64,000 bases of DNA from Nitratiruptor sp. (GCA_009659925.1 PUXW01000019.1:1-64000); one strand, 5' to 3'. Counted from the first letter of the stretch, positions 32,395-40,988 are shown. Notes: generated by a model from the sequence alone, not told the origin. Translations and numbers: made by a program.

Positions 32395-34349
32395 GACTCC
32401 TCTTCAAGACCTTCACCACTCTCCTGCTTCTCCTCCTGTTGGGTGGGATGATCTGGGGGATCTCCTACCTTGCCATGACCTACGCCAAGGTGGCCCCCAA
32501 GGCCCAGACCATCATCGACTACAACCCCAAGTTGACCACCCGGATCTACGACCGCCATGGGGAGCTTATCGCGACCCTCTTCGAGGGAGAGCATCGGGAA
32601 TATGTCCCCTATGAAGCCATCCCTGGGCGGATCATCGAAGCCCTTTTGGCCATCGAAGATACCAACTTCTTCGAGCACCACGGGATCAATGTGGACGCCA
32701 TCGTCCGGGCCCTCATCAAAGATATCAAGGCTGGCCGATTTGTGGAAGGGGCCAGCACCATCACCCAACAGCTGGTCAAGAACATGGTGCTCTCCCGCAA
32801 GAAGCGGATTGAGCGAAAGATCCAGGAGATTCTCATCGCCCTGGAGGTAGAGCGCCACCTCTCCAAGGAGGAGATCCTTGAGCGCTACCTCAACCAGGTC
32901 TACTTTGGCCATGGCTACTATGGGATTGCCACCGCCGCCCGGGGCTATTTCAACAAGGGGCTCAACCAGCTCACCCTCAAAGAGATCGCCATGCTCGTCG
33001 GTCTCCCCCGGGCTCCCAGCTACTACGATCCCACCAAGAACTATGCTGCATCCCTCAAGCGGGCTGATCGGGTCTTGAGCCGGATGCATGAGCTGGGTTG
33101 GATCGACGATCGGGAGTTCTTCGCCGCTTTGCAGGAGCGTCCCCGGGTCTACGATCGAAGCCTCACCCTCAACCGGGCCCCCTATGTGGTGGACGAGGTT
33201 CTCCGCCTCCTCAAGGGCAAGATCTCCAACTTGCGCACCGGAGGCTACGAGATCGTCACAACCATCGATCTGGAGTACCAGCGAATCCTCGAAAGCCAGC
33301 TGGCCAAGGGATACCGGGCCATTTTGGAGCGGGGGAAGGGGTATGACTATTCCAAACTCAATGGGGCCGGTATCGTTTTGCGCCAGCGCACCGGTGAGGT
33401 GCTCGCTCTAGTGGGTGGGGTGGACTATCTAGCAAGCCCTTTCAATCGGGCCACCCAGGCGAAACGCCAGCCGGGGAGTGCTTTCAAACCCTTCGTCTAC
33501 TTGGTGGCCCTCGATCTTGGCTTCTCGCCGGCCAGCAAGATTCCCGATGTGGCACGAACCTACAAGGTGCGCATCCGGGGCAAGGAGAAGCTCTGGCAAC
33601 CCAAGAACTACGAGCGCAACTTCACCGGGGTCATCACCTTGCGCCAAGCCCTGGTCCACTCCAGAAACCTGGCCACCATCAATCTGGTGGAGGCCATCGG
33701 ATTGGATCGACTCTACCAGGAGCTGGAGCGCTTCGGTTTTCGCAACCTGCCCAAGGATTTGTCCCTGGCCCTTGGGAGCATGAGCTTTTCTCCTTGGCAG
33801 TTGGCGGGCTATTACACCATCATCTCCAATTACGGCACCAAGACGAGCCCCCAACTCATCGAAAGGATCCGCTCCCCCAAAGGGGAGGAGCTCTACCGCT
33901 TCGAGCCGATCCAGGAGGAGGTGGAGCAGCCCCAACAGGCCTACTTGATGATCGATATCCTCAAGGATGTGGTCCGTCGCGGTACGGGTCACCGGGCCCG
34001 GGTCAAGGGGGTCGAGGTGGCTGGCAAGACGGGAACCACCAACAACTACAAAGATGCCTGGTTTTGCGGATTCACCCCTGATATCGAGGTGATCGTCTGG
34101 TTTGGCCAGGATGACAATACCCCGTTGCGCCAAGGGGAATCGGGGGGACGGGCGGCGGCTCCCGTGGTTGGGGGGACGATCCGGGAAATCTACCGGGCCC
34201 ACCCCGAGCTCTCCCGCACCTTTCCCCGCCCCAAAGGGGTCTACGAGATCGAGATCGATGGGCGTAGGGAGCTTTTCACCGATATTTCCAAGCCTTCCCG
34301 GGAAGATGTGGAGCCTTCGAGCGGAAGTGAAGAGGAACTCCTCTTCTAA
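32391..34349 (+). CDS. mrcA: Bifunctional penicillin-binding protein 1A
   Basis: This 652-residue class A PBP polymerises and cross-links peptidoglycan outside the inner membrane. A membrane anchor (about 8-30) precedes the GT51 domain with catalytic Glu89 (IEDTNFFEHHG), and motifs GASTITQQL and RKIQEI. The transpeptidase domain has SAFK with active Ser363, SRN (near 425) and KTGTT (near 548). The start ATG overlaps the ABC gene stop (ATGA). The stop shares CTAA with the convergent antiporter gene. The C-terminus is acidic (SSGSEEELLF). Confidence 0.95.
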   Translation: MRLLFKTFTTLLLLLLLGGMIWGISYLAMTYAKVAPKAQTIIDYNPKLTTRIYDRHGELIATLFEGEHREYVPYEAIPGRIIEALLAIEDTNFFEHHGINVDAIVRALIKDIKAGRFVEGASTITQQLVKNMVLSRKKRIERKIQEILIALEVERHLSKEEILERYLNQVYFGHGYYGIATAARGYFNKGLNQLTLKEIAMLVGLPRAPSYYDPTKNYAASLKRADRVLSRMHELGWIDDREFFAALQERPRVYDRSLTLNRAPYVVDEVLRLLKGKISNLRTGGYEIVTTIDLEYQRILESQLAKGYRAILERGKGYDYSKLNGAGIVLRQRTGEVLALVGGVDYLASPFNRATQAKRQPGSAFKPFVYLVALDLGFSPASKIPDVARTYKVRIRGKEKLWQPKNYERNFTGVITLRQALVHSRNLATINLVEAIGLDRLYQELERFGFRNLPKDLSLALGSMSFSPWQLAGYYTIISNYGTKTSPQLIERIRSPKGEELYRFEPIQEEVEQPQQAYLMIDILKDVVRRGTGHRARVKGVEVAGKTGTTNNYKDAWFCGFTPDIEVIVWFGQDDNTPLRQGESGGRAAAPVVGGTIREIYRAHPELSRTFPRPKGVYEIEIDGRRELFTDISKPSREDVEPSSGSEEELLF

Positions 34350-36031
34350 GAGTCCCCTTCTGGTTTTTTGAGCCGTTCTATCTCCTCTTTGCGCTCCTTT
34401 AAGGACTCTTCCCGCTGGTAGGGGCGATCGAAACGGCAGTAGAAGAGTTTTTCCACCATCGCCGCCGAGAGGACCTCGGTGGTGACGATCAGCTCGTCGA
34501 TGGGGGTTTCCCGCAGGGCCTCTTGCTCCTTGCTATCGCGGACCCGGGCCACCAGATAGGCATGGGGGGCGAGATCGAGGACCGCTTGGGCGACGAGGCG
34601 GATCTTCTCCAGGTTGTGGAAGGTGATCACGACGGCGCAGCTCTTCTTGACCCCCAGCTGCTCCAAGACGCTGCGCTGGGCGGCGTTGGCGAAGAAGACC
34701 GGTTCATTGGCCTTTTGGGCCTCTTCGTAAAGGGTCAGATCGTGTTCGAGGATGATGTACTGGAAGCCCCGCTCCTTGAGGGAGTGGGCTACTACTTTAC
34801 CCAGGGGCCCATAGCCGCAGACGACGATATGGTTGGCAAAACCTGCCGAATCGATGGCGAGCTCCGGCGTTGGCTCCTTGAAGATCCAATCGGCCAGGCG
34901 GCGGAGGTTTTTCAAGATGAAGGGGGTGAGGATCATCGAGAGGATGACACTTGCAGCCAGAATATTGACCTCCTCTTGGTCCAAGAAGCCGTTGTTTTGG
35001 GCCAGGACGAAGATGGCCAGGGCGAACTCCCCGATCTGGGCTAGGGCGAGGGCAGTCTTGAAGGCGGTGCGGCGCTGTTCGAAGAGGGAGAGGATGAGGT
35101 AGATGCTGGCCGCTTTGAGGAGCATGACCGAGATGGTAATGAAGAGGATCATCCCGATGTGCTGGGTGACAAGGGAGAGGTCGATCTTGTTCCCTACGGC
35201 GAAGAAGAAGACCCCAAGGAGCAGATCCCGAAAGGGAGCCAAGTCGGCTTCGATCTGGTATTTGTAGTGGGATTCGGCCAGGAGCATTCCAGCGAAGAAG
35301 GCTCCCAGGGAGTAGCTAAAACCGAAGAAGTGGGCCACCTCGGCACTGGCCAGAACGATGAAGAAGATGGCGAGTAGAAAGATCTCCTGGTTCTTGGTGA
35401 CGATGGCGTAGTGGAGGTAGCGGTCGATGAGGAACTTGCCCAGGAAGTAGAGGAGGAGGAAAAAGAGGAGCATGTTCCCCAGGGTTTGAAGGAGGAGGGC
35501 CGAAATAGAGATCTCTTTGGTGAAGATCTCGATCATGAGGAGGATGGGGATGACGGCTATATCTTGGAAGAGGAGGATTCCTAGGGCTTTGCGTCCGTAG
35601 CTGGCGTGGATGTCCCCATTTTCGTTGAGGATCTTCAAGACGATTGCGGTGGAGGAGAGGGCCAGGGCTGAGCCGACGATGATGGCGCTCTTTGTCTCCA
35701 GACCGAAGAGGAGGTGGCCAAAGAGGGCGAAGAGGATGGAGCCAGAGAGAACTTGCAAGGAGCCGTAGAGGAAGACCTCCCGCTTCATGGCCCGGAGCTC
35801 CTGGAATGAGAATTCGAGCCCGATGGTGAACATCAAGAAGATAATCCCGATCTCGGCGATGTGTTCGAGGACTTTGGAACTTTCGCTGGTGAGGCCAAAG
35901 AGCTCACCGACGACGAGTCCGGTGAAGATATAGCCAATGGCTGTGGGGAGATCGGCCTTCTTGAAGAGGATGTTTAAAAGCGAAGCGATGAAGATAGCCA
36001 GGAGAATGACGGCGAGCTGTTCCATCCGCAT
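34346..36031 (-). CDS. CPA2-family K+/H+ antiporter with TrkA-N domain (Kef type)
   Basis: This 561-residue protein has about 12 membrane helices (1-380) followed by a cytoplasmic Rossmann domain (about 400-520, HIVVCGYGPLGKVVAHSL). The membrane part shows the CPA2 pattern: FTGLVVGELFGL, FLMFTIGLEFSF and the SALALSSTAIVLK region. It would exchange K+ (or Na+) for protons, controlled by nucleotide or redox signals through the RCK domain. A tail of charged helix follows. Start is ATG 36031 or 36025. It faces mrcA convergently (CTAA shared) and diverges from yidB. KefB/KefC glutathione gating cannot be judged here. Confidence 0.87.
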   Translation of the reverse strand: MRMEQLAVILLAIFIASLLNILFKKADLPTAIGYIFTGLVVGELFGLTSESSKVLEHIAEIGIIFLMFTIGLEFSFQELRAMKREVFLYGSLQVLSGSILFALFGHLLFGLETKSAIIVGSALALSSTAIVLKILNENGDIHASYGRKALGILLFQDIAVIPILLMIEIFTKEISISALLLQTLGNMLLFFLLLYFLGKFLIDRYLHYAIVTKNQEIFLLAIFFIVLASAEVAHFFGFSYSLGAFFAGMLLAESHYKYQIEADLAPFRDLLLGVFFFAVGNKIDLSLVTQHIGMILFITISVMLLKAASIYLILSLFEQRRTAFKTALALAQIGEFALAIFVLAQNNGFLDQEEVNILAASVILSMILTPFILKNLRRLADWIFKEPTPELAIDSAGFANHIVVCGYGPLGKVVAHSLKERGFQYIILEHDLTLYEEAQKANEPVFFANAAQRSVLEQLGVKKSCAVVITFHNLEKIRLVAQAVLDLAPHAYLVARVRDSKEQEALRETPIDELIVTTEVLSAAMVEKLFYCRFDRPYQREESLKERKEEIERLKKPEGDS

Positions 36032-36094
36032 CCTTTAGTCGATCTTAAAACTTGATGAAGTGTAATTGTAGCAAAAAGAGTTTTTGATCAGTTA

Positions 36095-36103
36095 TGCTAC
36101 AAT
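36095..36103 (+). promoter_or_regulatory. Extended -10 promoter for the yidB-kbp pair
   Basis: TGC-TACAAT at 36095-36103 is an extended -10 element preceded by a T-rich tract (36081-36085). The ribosome site AAGGAG is at 36121-36126. Confidence 0.6.
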
Positions 36104-36131
36104 AGCACTACCATCTTGGAAAGGAGTTGCC

Positions 36132-36575
36132 ATGGATTGGGAACGACTCTTGCAAATGGGTGCAGAGTACATCCGCAACAACGACGATGAGGCAACGAGT
36201 AACCTCGACATTGGAGCTATCGTCGGGGCTTTGAGCTCCATTTTAGGGGATAGTGAGAAGGGAATCGATCTGGGCTCTTTGATCCAGCAGGCCCAGCAGA
36301 GCGGTCTGGTGGATGTTGTGATGAGTTGGGTTGGAAGTGGTGAGAACGAGCCCATTGCTCCAGAGAATGTGACCGATCTCATTCCACCCGAAAAGATTAC
36401 CGAGTTTGCCCAGCAGCTTGGCATCAGCGAGGAGAGTGCTCGCAAAGCCCTTGCCGATGTGTTGCCAAGCGTCATCGATCAGGCCACCAACGAAGAGCCT
36501 TCCCTCGCCGAGCAGATCTTCCAGCAGATTGGGGGCGTGGAAGGGGCTATCAACATCTTGCGTAAATTCATCTAA
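36132..36575 (+). CDS. YidB-like protein (DUF937 family)
   Basis: This 147-residue soluble protein resembles E. coli YidB. The shared pattern includes GSLIQQAQQSGLVDVVMSWV (about 56-75), an IPPEKITEFAQQLGISE segment and ADVLPSVIDQAT. It is nearly all alpha-helical and acidic. Function is unknown in the family. ATG 36132 with AAGGAG is clear. Fourteen bases separate it from the Kbp-like gene, whose start has AAAGGAGG, so the two are an operon with strong translation signals. A paired role in osmotic or K+ stress is inference. Confidence 0.75.
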   Translation: MDWERLLQMGAEYIRNNDDEATSNLDIGAIVGALSSILGDSEKGIDLGSLIQQAQQSGLVDVVMSWVGSGENEPIAPENVTDLIPPEKITEFAQQLGISEESARKALADVLPSVIDQATNEEPSLAEQIFQQIGGVEGAINILRKFI

Positions 36576-36589
36576 CAAAGGAGGTTTCT

Positions 36590-37024
36590 ATGTTCGATTT
36601 CATCAAGGATATTGGCAAGAAGATCTTCGGATCCAAGGAGGAGGCTCCTGAGAAGCTCAAAGAGTATATCGAGGAGGACAACCCTGGGGTTGAGAATCTG
36701 CAAGTTGAAATCGACGATGAAGGGAAGGTAAGCCTCTCAGGAGAGGCCAAGGATACCGACGCCCTCCAGAAGGCGGTCCTCATGGCTGGCAATGTGGAAG
36801 GGGTCTCCCAGGTCGATCCCAGCGGGGTTGTGGTCCAGGAGGAGAAGGAGGTCAAGGTCGAGATCTACGAGATCCAAAAGGGAGATACCCTTTGGGCCAT
36901 CGCCGAGAAGTTCTATGGCGACGGGAACAAGTGGAAGAAGATCTACGAGGACAACAAAGAGGTGATCAAAGATCCCGACCTCATCTATCCTGGCCAAAAG
37001 ATTCGAATCGTCCTAGAAGATTGA
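36590..37024 (+). CDS. kbp: Potassium-binding BON-LysM protein Kbp (YgaU)
   Basis: This 144-residue protein matches E. coli YgaU/Kbp in length and order: a short N-terminal helix (MFDFIKDIGKKIF), a BON domain (about 20-85, with VSLSGEA and AGNVEGVSQVD) and a C-terminal LysM domain (about 93-142, YEIQKGDTLWAIAEKFYG...YPGQKIRI). In E. coli it is a cytoplasmic, highly specific K+ sensor. No signal peptide is present, consistent with that. It is expressed with the yidB-like gene. It overlaps convergent glsA by 12 bases. The window's other K+ genes fit this theme. Confidence 0.87.
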   Translation: MFDFIKDIGKKIFGSKEEAPEKLKEYIEEDNPGVENLQVEIDDEGKVSLSGEAKDTDALQKAVLMAGNVEGVSQVDPSGVVVQEEKEVKVEIYEIQKGDTLWAIAEKFYGDGNKWKKIYEDNKEVIKDPDLIYPGQKIRIVLED

Positions 37025-37936
37025 GAGCCCCGTCTTTGAGGTAAAGAGTTCCAGGGCGATGGTGCCTGCGTAGGAGTTGCCGTAGCGGTTGAGGGGCGGC
37101 GACCAGACGCAGATGCCCATCTTGCCCGGAACAACAGCGACGATACCCCCTCCAACCCCACTCTTTCCTGGCAATCCCACATGAAAAGCAAACTCCCCAC
37201 TGGCATCGTAATGGCCGCATGTGAGCATGACGGCGTTGATCCGCTTGGCTTGGGTCGGGGTGACATACTCCCGTTTGGAGATGGGATCGACCCCCCTGTT
37301 GGCTAGAAAGAGCATAGAGCGGGCCAACTCCTCGCTGCTCATCTCCACGGCACACTGCTTGGAATAGGTCTCCACGACGGTGAGGGGGTCGTTGTCCAAG
37401 TTGCCAAAATCCTTGATCAAGTTGGCCAGGGCCCTGTTGCGAAAGCCATGGTCGAGTTCACTCTTGGCTACCGAGGGGTTGATGTTGATATCGGGGGTGT
37501 GGCTGAGGGAGCGGAGGAAGTTGAGGATATGTTCGAGGGTGATGAACTCATCCTGGTAGTGGCGAATCAAGCTGTCGGTGATGACGAGGGCCCCGGCGTT
37601 GATAAAGGGGTTTCGGGGTTTGCCGTGTTCATATTCCAGCTGGACCAGGGAGTTGAAGGGGTTCCCGCTTGGCTCGACGCCGACCCGCTCGTAGAGTTTG
37701 GTGGAGTAGATCTTGAGGGCCATGGTGAAGGTGAAGAGTTTGGAGATGCTCTGGATGGAGAAGCGCTTCTGGTGGAGCCCCACATGGTAGCTCTCCCCAT
37801 CGAGGGTAACGAGGCTCATGGCGAAGTCCTTGGGGTTGGCCTTGGCCAGCTCGGGGATGTAGTCGGCCACTTTCCCTTTCCCCAGATGGGGTTTGATCTC
37901 CTTGTAGATCTCGTCGAGGATCTTTTGATAATCCAT
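37013..37936 (-). CDS. glsA: Glutaminase
   Basis: Glutaminase hydrolyses glutamine to glutamate and ammonia. It is a beta-lactamase-fold, class A protein of 307 residues, the usual length. The active SxxK is SISK (about 63-66: FSIQSISKLF), and the second catalytic elements are seen in EPSGNPFNS, NPFINAGAL and the Tyr of Y-HYDASGEFA. GKSGVGGG near the end is the oxyanion loop. A TATAAT on the - strand (37962-37957) is its -10 candidate. Ammonia release may support acid resistance or feed glutamine synthetase, encoded 2.5 kb away. Confidence 0.94.
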   Translation of the reverse strand: MDYQKILDEIYKEIKPHLGKGKVADYIPELAKANPKDFAMSLVTLDGESYHVGLHQKRFSIQSISKLFTFTMALKIYSTKLYERVGVEPSGNPFNSLVQLEYEHGKPRNPFINAGALVITDSLIRHYQDEFITLEHILNFLRSLSHTPDININPSVAKSELDHGFRNRALANLIKDFGNLDNDPLTVVETYSKQCAVEMSSEELARSMLFLANRGVDPISKREYVTPTQAKRINAVMLTCGHYDASGEFAFHVGLPGKSGVGGGIVAVVPGKMGICVWSPPLNRYGNSYAGTIALELFTSKTGLSIF

Positions 37937-37994
37937 CTCGTCCCTTTTTGGGTGGAATTATACTCAAAAGTGGTGGCGTTGGGACGATAATGGG

Positions 37995-38052
37995 ATTGTG
38001 GGAGTAAGAAGCCGCCCCAGTGGGAGGGGCGGCGTAGGTGTATTGTGGGAGT
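37995..38052. repeat. GC hairpin flanked by 11-bp direct repeats
   Basis: ATTGTGGGAGT occurs at 37995-38005 and again at 38042-38052. Between them GCCGCCCC (38011-38018) and GGGGCGGC (38026-38033) form a perfect 8-bp stem. The hairpin follows the lipoprotein stop and can act as its terminator (a short pyrimidine run TTCTT follows on that strand). The flanking repeats are unexplained. Confidence 0.55.
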
Positions 38053-39242
38053 TAGTAGGTGAGTCCGAGGGCTTTGAGGGTTTCGATGGTCAAGGCGCCC
38101 CGAGCAAAGCCGTGGTCGCGCTGATAGGCGTCAACCGCTTTGGCAGTGAGGGGTCCATAGATACCATCGATTGGCCCTTTGTAGTAGCCCAGCTCTTTGA
38201 GTTTTCGCTGGAGTTTGGTGACCAGGTTGGGAGTGATGTTGGTCTTACACACGACAGGTTCGAACTTGTATTGGATGTCGCGAACCTTGACCCGTCGGGT
38301 TACATACTCGTAGCGTGGTGGGATCTCTTCGGTGACGGTTCGGGCAGGCTCGACCAGCTCCTTGACCCGGATCGTCTTGTAAACTGGTGGAATCTTGACC
38401 ACTTTTGTACCGGCAGGTTTGACGAGAACCTTCTTGGTGATGGTTTTGTACTGGGCTGGAACTTTGACGGTCTTGGTCACAGGTGGCTCAACCATCACCT
38501 TCTTGCGGATTGTTTTGTACTTGGGTGGAACCTTGACAAGACACATAACTTCACCGACGCTGGGATTGTACTGCTTGTCCAAAACCCGCAAATTCTCTTT
38601 GGTCTGATGGAGCAGTGATCCTCGAACCCACTCGGTGCGCTCTGGCTCGACCAGAATCTTTTCGGTGACCCACTTATATTTGGCTGGGCGCACGACGACG
38701 ATCTTCTCGCTCTCAGGCTTGACCAGAACCCGCTCGGTTACGGTCTTGTAGACCGGTGGAGTTGGGACGATCTTCTCACCAGCTTCCCGGACGAGAACTT
38801 TCTTGGTAACCCAGCGATACTTGGCGGGAATGACCCGGACCCGCTCACCACCAGCATCGACGAGGACCTTCTCTCGTACGATCTCATATTTTGGTGGGAT
38901 TACCACCTTTCCGTAACACTCACCCGGTTTAGCGTCTGGGGGTAGCAGAACCAGTCCAGACTGGGGTACTTTGATGGCTTTGGCTGCCTTTTCCCGCTCC
39001 TCTTCGACCATGCGCTTACAGTTATTCACATCGGCTTTGAGCTTGGATACCTCACTCTCTTTTTCCGCCAAAAGTGCCTGGGTTCGGGCCAGCTCCTCCT
39101 CTTTTTGCTTGGCTAGCTGGGCACACTCCTCAATTGTCGAACAATTAGCCGGCAAGTTGCTCGCACTCTTTTGAGCACATCCGGTCGCGATGAAGCTGAG
39201 CGCCACCGCTCCCATGAGCAGCTTATAGCGAACGCTACCCAT
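38052..39242 (-). CDS. Repeat-rich lipoprotein with C-terminal peptidoglycan-binding domain
   Basis: This 396-residue protein has a lipoprotein signal (LLMGAVALSFIATGC, lipid Cys near residue 22). A coiled-coil stretch (about 35-80) is followed by eight imperfect repeats of about 23 residues of the form PPxYKTVTxKVLVKPxxxKxVxI (about 95-320; repeat 4 carries a 30-residue insertion with a Cys). The C-terminus (about 335-396) is a PG_binding_1 domain (LQRKLKELGYYKGPIDGIYG). It likely sits in the outer or inner membrane, spans the periplasm and holds the wall. AAAGGAGG precedes ATG 39242. I know no described family with this architecture. It may have a structural role. Confidence 0.78.
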   Translation of the reverse strand: MGSVRYKLLMGAVALSFIATGCAQKSASNLPANCSTIEECAQLAKQKEEELARTQALLAEKESEVSKLKADVNNCKRMVEEEREKAAKAIKVPQSGLVLLPPDAKPGECYGKVVIPPKYEIVREKVLVDAGGERVRVIPAKYRWVTKKVLVREAGEKIVPTPPVYKTVTERVLVKPESEKIVVVRPAKYKWVTEKILVEPERTEWVRGSLLHQTKENLRVLDKQYNPSVGEVMCLVKVPPKYKTIRKKVMVEPPVTKTVKVPAQYKTITKKVLVKPAGTKVVKIPPVYKTIRVKELVEPARTVTEEIPPRYEYVTRRVKVRDIQYKFEPVVCKTNITPNLVTKLQRKLKELGYYKGPIDGIYGPLTAKAVDAYQRDHGFARGALTIETLKALGLTY

Positions 39243-39274
39243 CTTTTCCTCCTTTCCAAATTTGGTTGCACCTA

Positions 39275-39280
39275 AATATA
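39275..39280 (-). promoter_or_regulatory. -10 candidate for the lipoprotein gene
   Basis: TATATT on the - strand (complement of 39275-39280) lies 33 bases from the start codon in an AT-rich stretch that contrasts with the GC-rich surroundings. No -35 box is clear. Confidence 0.4.
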
Positions 39281-39350
39281 TCAAACTAATTTTTATGCTT
39301 TCTTTAAATTACTCTACACAAAGGCAAAAAAATAATCTGACAGCTAATGT

Positions 39351-39369
39351 GTAAATACCGTGTATTTAC
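39351..39369. promoter_or_regulatory. Perfect 8-bp inverted repeat, candidate operator
   Basis: GTAAATAC (39351-39358) and GTATTTAC (39362-39369) are separated by CGT. It lies about 75 bases upstream of the lipoprotein -10 candidate. A tandem 9-bp repeat (AGGATTTTG at 39392 and 39401) sits nearby. The short spacing suits a dimeric regulator. Confidence 0.5.
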
Positions 39370-39482
39370 GGCATACAGCTTTTTCCAACCTAGGATTTTG
39401 AGGATTTTGAGGAAAATTGAAGGAGGGAGGGGAGGCAAGGAGATAGAAAGGCAGAAGGAGCCGACGACTTTGGGGTATGGGG

Positions 39483-39501
39483 TGGGGGAGGGGCTCCCCC
39501 A
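39483..39501 (-). terminator. Hairpin after glnA
   Basis: TGGGGGAG (39483-39490) and CTCCCCCA (39494-39501) form a perfect 8-bp stem around GGG, seven bases beyond the glnA stop. No T-run follows, so it is a transcript-end stabiliser or weak terminator. Confidence 0.55.
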
Positions 39502-39507
39502 GGGGAT

Positions 39508-40941
39508 TTAGCAGCTGTAGTAGAGTTTGAACTCGTAGGGGTGGGGGCGTCCCTCGACGGGGTTCACCTCGACTTCATACTTCCAGTCGATGTACTCTTT
39601 GATGAAGTCTTCGCTCATGACGCCACCAGCCGTGAGGAAGTCGTGGTCGCGCTTGAGGGCTTCCAGGGCCTCTCGCAGGGTGGCTGGCATCGTTTTGATC
39701 CCTTGATCGCGCAGCTCTTCGAGGGTGTATTGGAAAAGATCCTCGTCTCGAGGCTCTCCTGGGTCGATCTGGTTCTTGATGCCATCAATTCCAGCCATGA
39801 GGATTGCTGTGAAGGCGAGGTATGGGCAGCTGGAGCTGTCAGGGCTGCGGAACTCGACCCGGACACTCTTTTCCCCGGCTCCATAGGGAATGCGGAAACA
39901 GGCGCTGCGGTTGCGTGCGCTGTAGGCCAAGACGGAGGGGGCCTCAAATCCTGGCATCAGCCGCTTGTAGGAGTTGGTGGATGGGTTGGTGAAGGCGGCG
40001 ACGGCTCCGGCATGTTTGATGATCCCTCCGATGAACCACTTGGCGATATCGCTCAAGTTGCCATACTCGCCTGCTTTGAAAAAGAGGTTCTTTCCATCCT
40101 TCCAGATGGAGCAGTGGACATGCATTCCGTTTCCGTTGTCCCCATAGATGGGCTTGGGCATGAAGGTGGCCGTTTTGCCGTTGATGTGAGCCACATTTTT
40201 GACGACATATTTATACTTTTGTACATTGTCGGCGGCGGTGATGATGTCGCCAAATTTGACGCCGATCTCCCCTTGCCCAGCGGTACCGACCTCATGGTGG
40301 ACCACATAGGTTTCAATGCCGATCTCTTCGAGGACATTGACCATCTCGGCCCGGATATCCATCTGGCTGTCTACTGGAGGTACAGGGAAGTAGCCCTCCT
40401 TGTATGCTGGTCGGTGGCCGATGTTGTAGCCTCCCTCGTCTCGGGGATCCTTTTTCCAGTTCCACTCACCCTCTTCTGAATCGACCTCGTAGCACTGCTT
40501 GTTAGGCTCGTCTACCACATGGACATGGTCGAAGATGAAGAACTCATTTTCAGGGCCAAAATAGGCGGCATCACCAATCCCACTCTCTTCCAGGTAGGCC
40601 AGGGCCTTCTTGGCGATGGTGCGGGGATCCTTGTAGTAGGGGGTTCCATCGACATCGTGGACCGAGCAGATGACTACAGCCGTAGGATCGGCGGTGAAGG
40701 GATCGATGAAGACGGTGGAGGCGTCGGGCATGAGGAGGGTGTCGGACTCGCTGATGTCCTTCCACATGCGGATCGAACTTCCATCGAAGGGGATCCCCTT
40801 CTCGAACATCTCTTCTGTGACCGCCTTGGCGTTATAGGCTACATGGTGCCAGCGGCCAAAGACATCGGTAAAGCGAAAATCGACGAACTCGATCTCTTCT
40901 TCCTTGAGGAGGGTGAAGAAACTCTTGACGGCGTCGCTCAT
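39508..40941 (-). CDS. glnA: Glutamine synthetase, type I, lacking the adenylylation tyrosine
   Basis: GlnA makes glutamine from glutamate, ammonia and ATP as a cytoplasmic dodecamer. The 477 residues include the beta-grasp domain (FDGSSI near 52-57), metal ligands in [10 protein letters not shown] (128-137), the glutamate site [10 protein letters not shown] (271-280), and the ATP region [13 protein letters not shown]. Where E. coli has the adenylylated Tyr397 of NLYDLP, this protein reads DLFQYT with Phe403. H. pylori GlnA also has Phe there and is not adenylylated. Control is more likely transcriptional: a 9-bp inverted repeat overlays the promoter (40961-40988). AAGGAGCC precedes the start. 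Confidence 0.95.
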   Translation of the reverse strand: MSDAVKSFFTLLKEEEIEFVDFRFTDVFGRWHHVAYNAKAVTEEMFEKGIPFDGSSIRMWKDISESDTLLMPDASTVFIDPFTADPTAVVICSVHDVDGTPYYKDPRTIAKKALAYLEESGIGDAAYFGPENEFFIFDHVHVVDEPNKQCYEVDSEEGEWNWKKDPRDEGGYNIGHRPAYKEGYFPVPPVDSQMDIRAEMVNVLEEIGIETYVVHHEVGTAGQGEIGVKFGDIITAADNVQKYKYVVKNVAHINGKTATFMPKPIYGDNGNGMHVHCSIWKDGKNLFFKAGEYGNLSDIAKWFIGGIIKHAGAVAAFTNPSTNSYKRLMPGFEAPSVLAYSARNRSACFRIPYGAGEKSVRVEFRSPDSSSCPYLAFTAILMAGIDGIKNQIDPGEPRDEDLFQYTLEELRDQGIKTMPATLREALEALKRDHDFLTAGGVMSEDFIKEYIDWKYEVEVNPVEGRPHPYEFKLYYSC

Positions 40942-40960
40942 AGAGGCTCCTTCTTGGTAG

Positions 40961-40988
40961 TTGGGATATGCCCCATATTATATCCCAA
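40961..40988. promoter_or_regulatory. glnA: 9-bp inverted repeat over the glnA -10 box
   Basis: TTGGGATAT (40961-40969) and ATATCCCAA (40980-40988) are perfect inverted copies separated by ten bases. On the glnA strand TATAAT occupies 40982-40977, inside one arm. A protein bound here would cover the -10 and the start point. The overlapping CCAATTGG (40985-40992) is a further palindrome. Confidence 0.6.
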
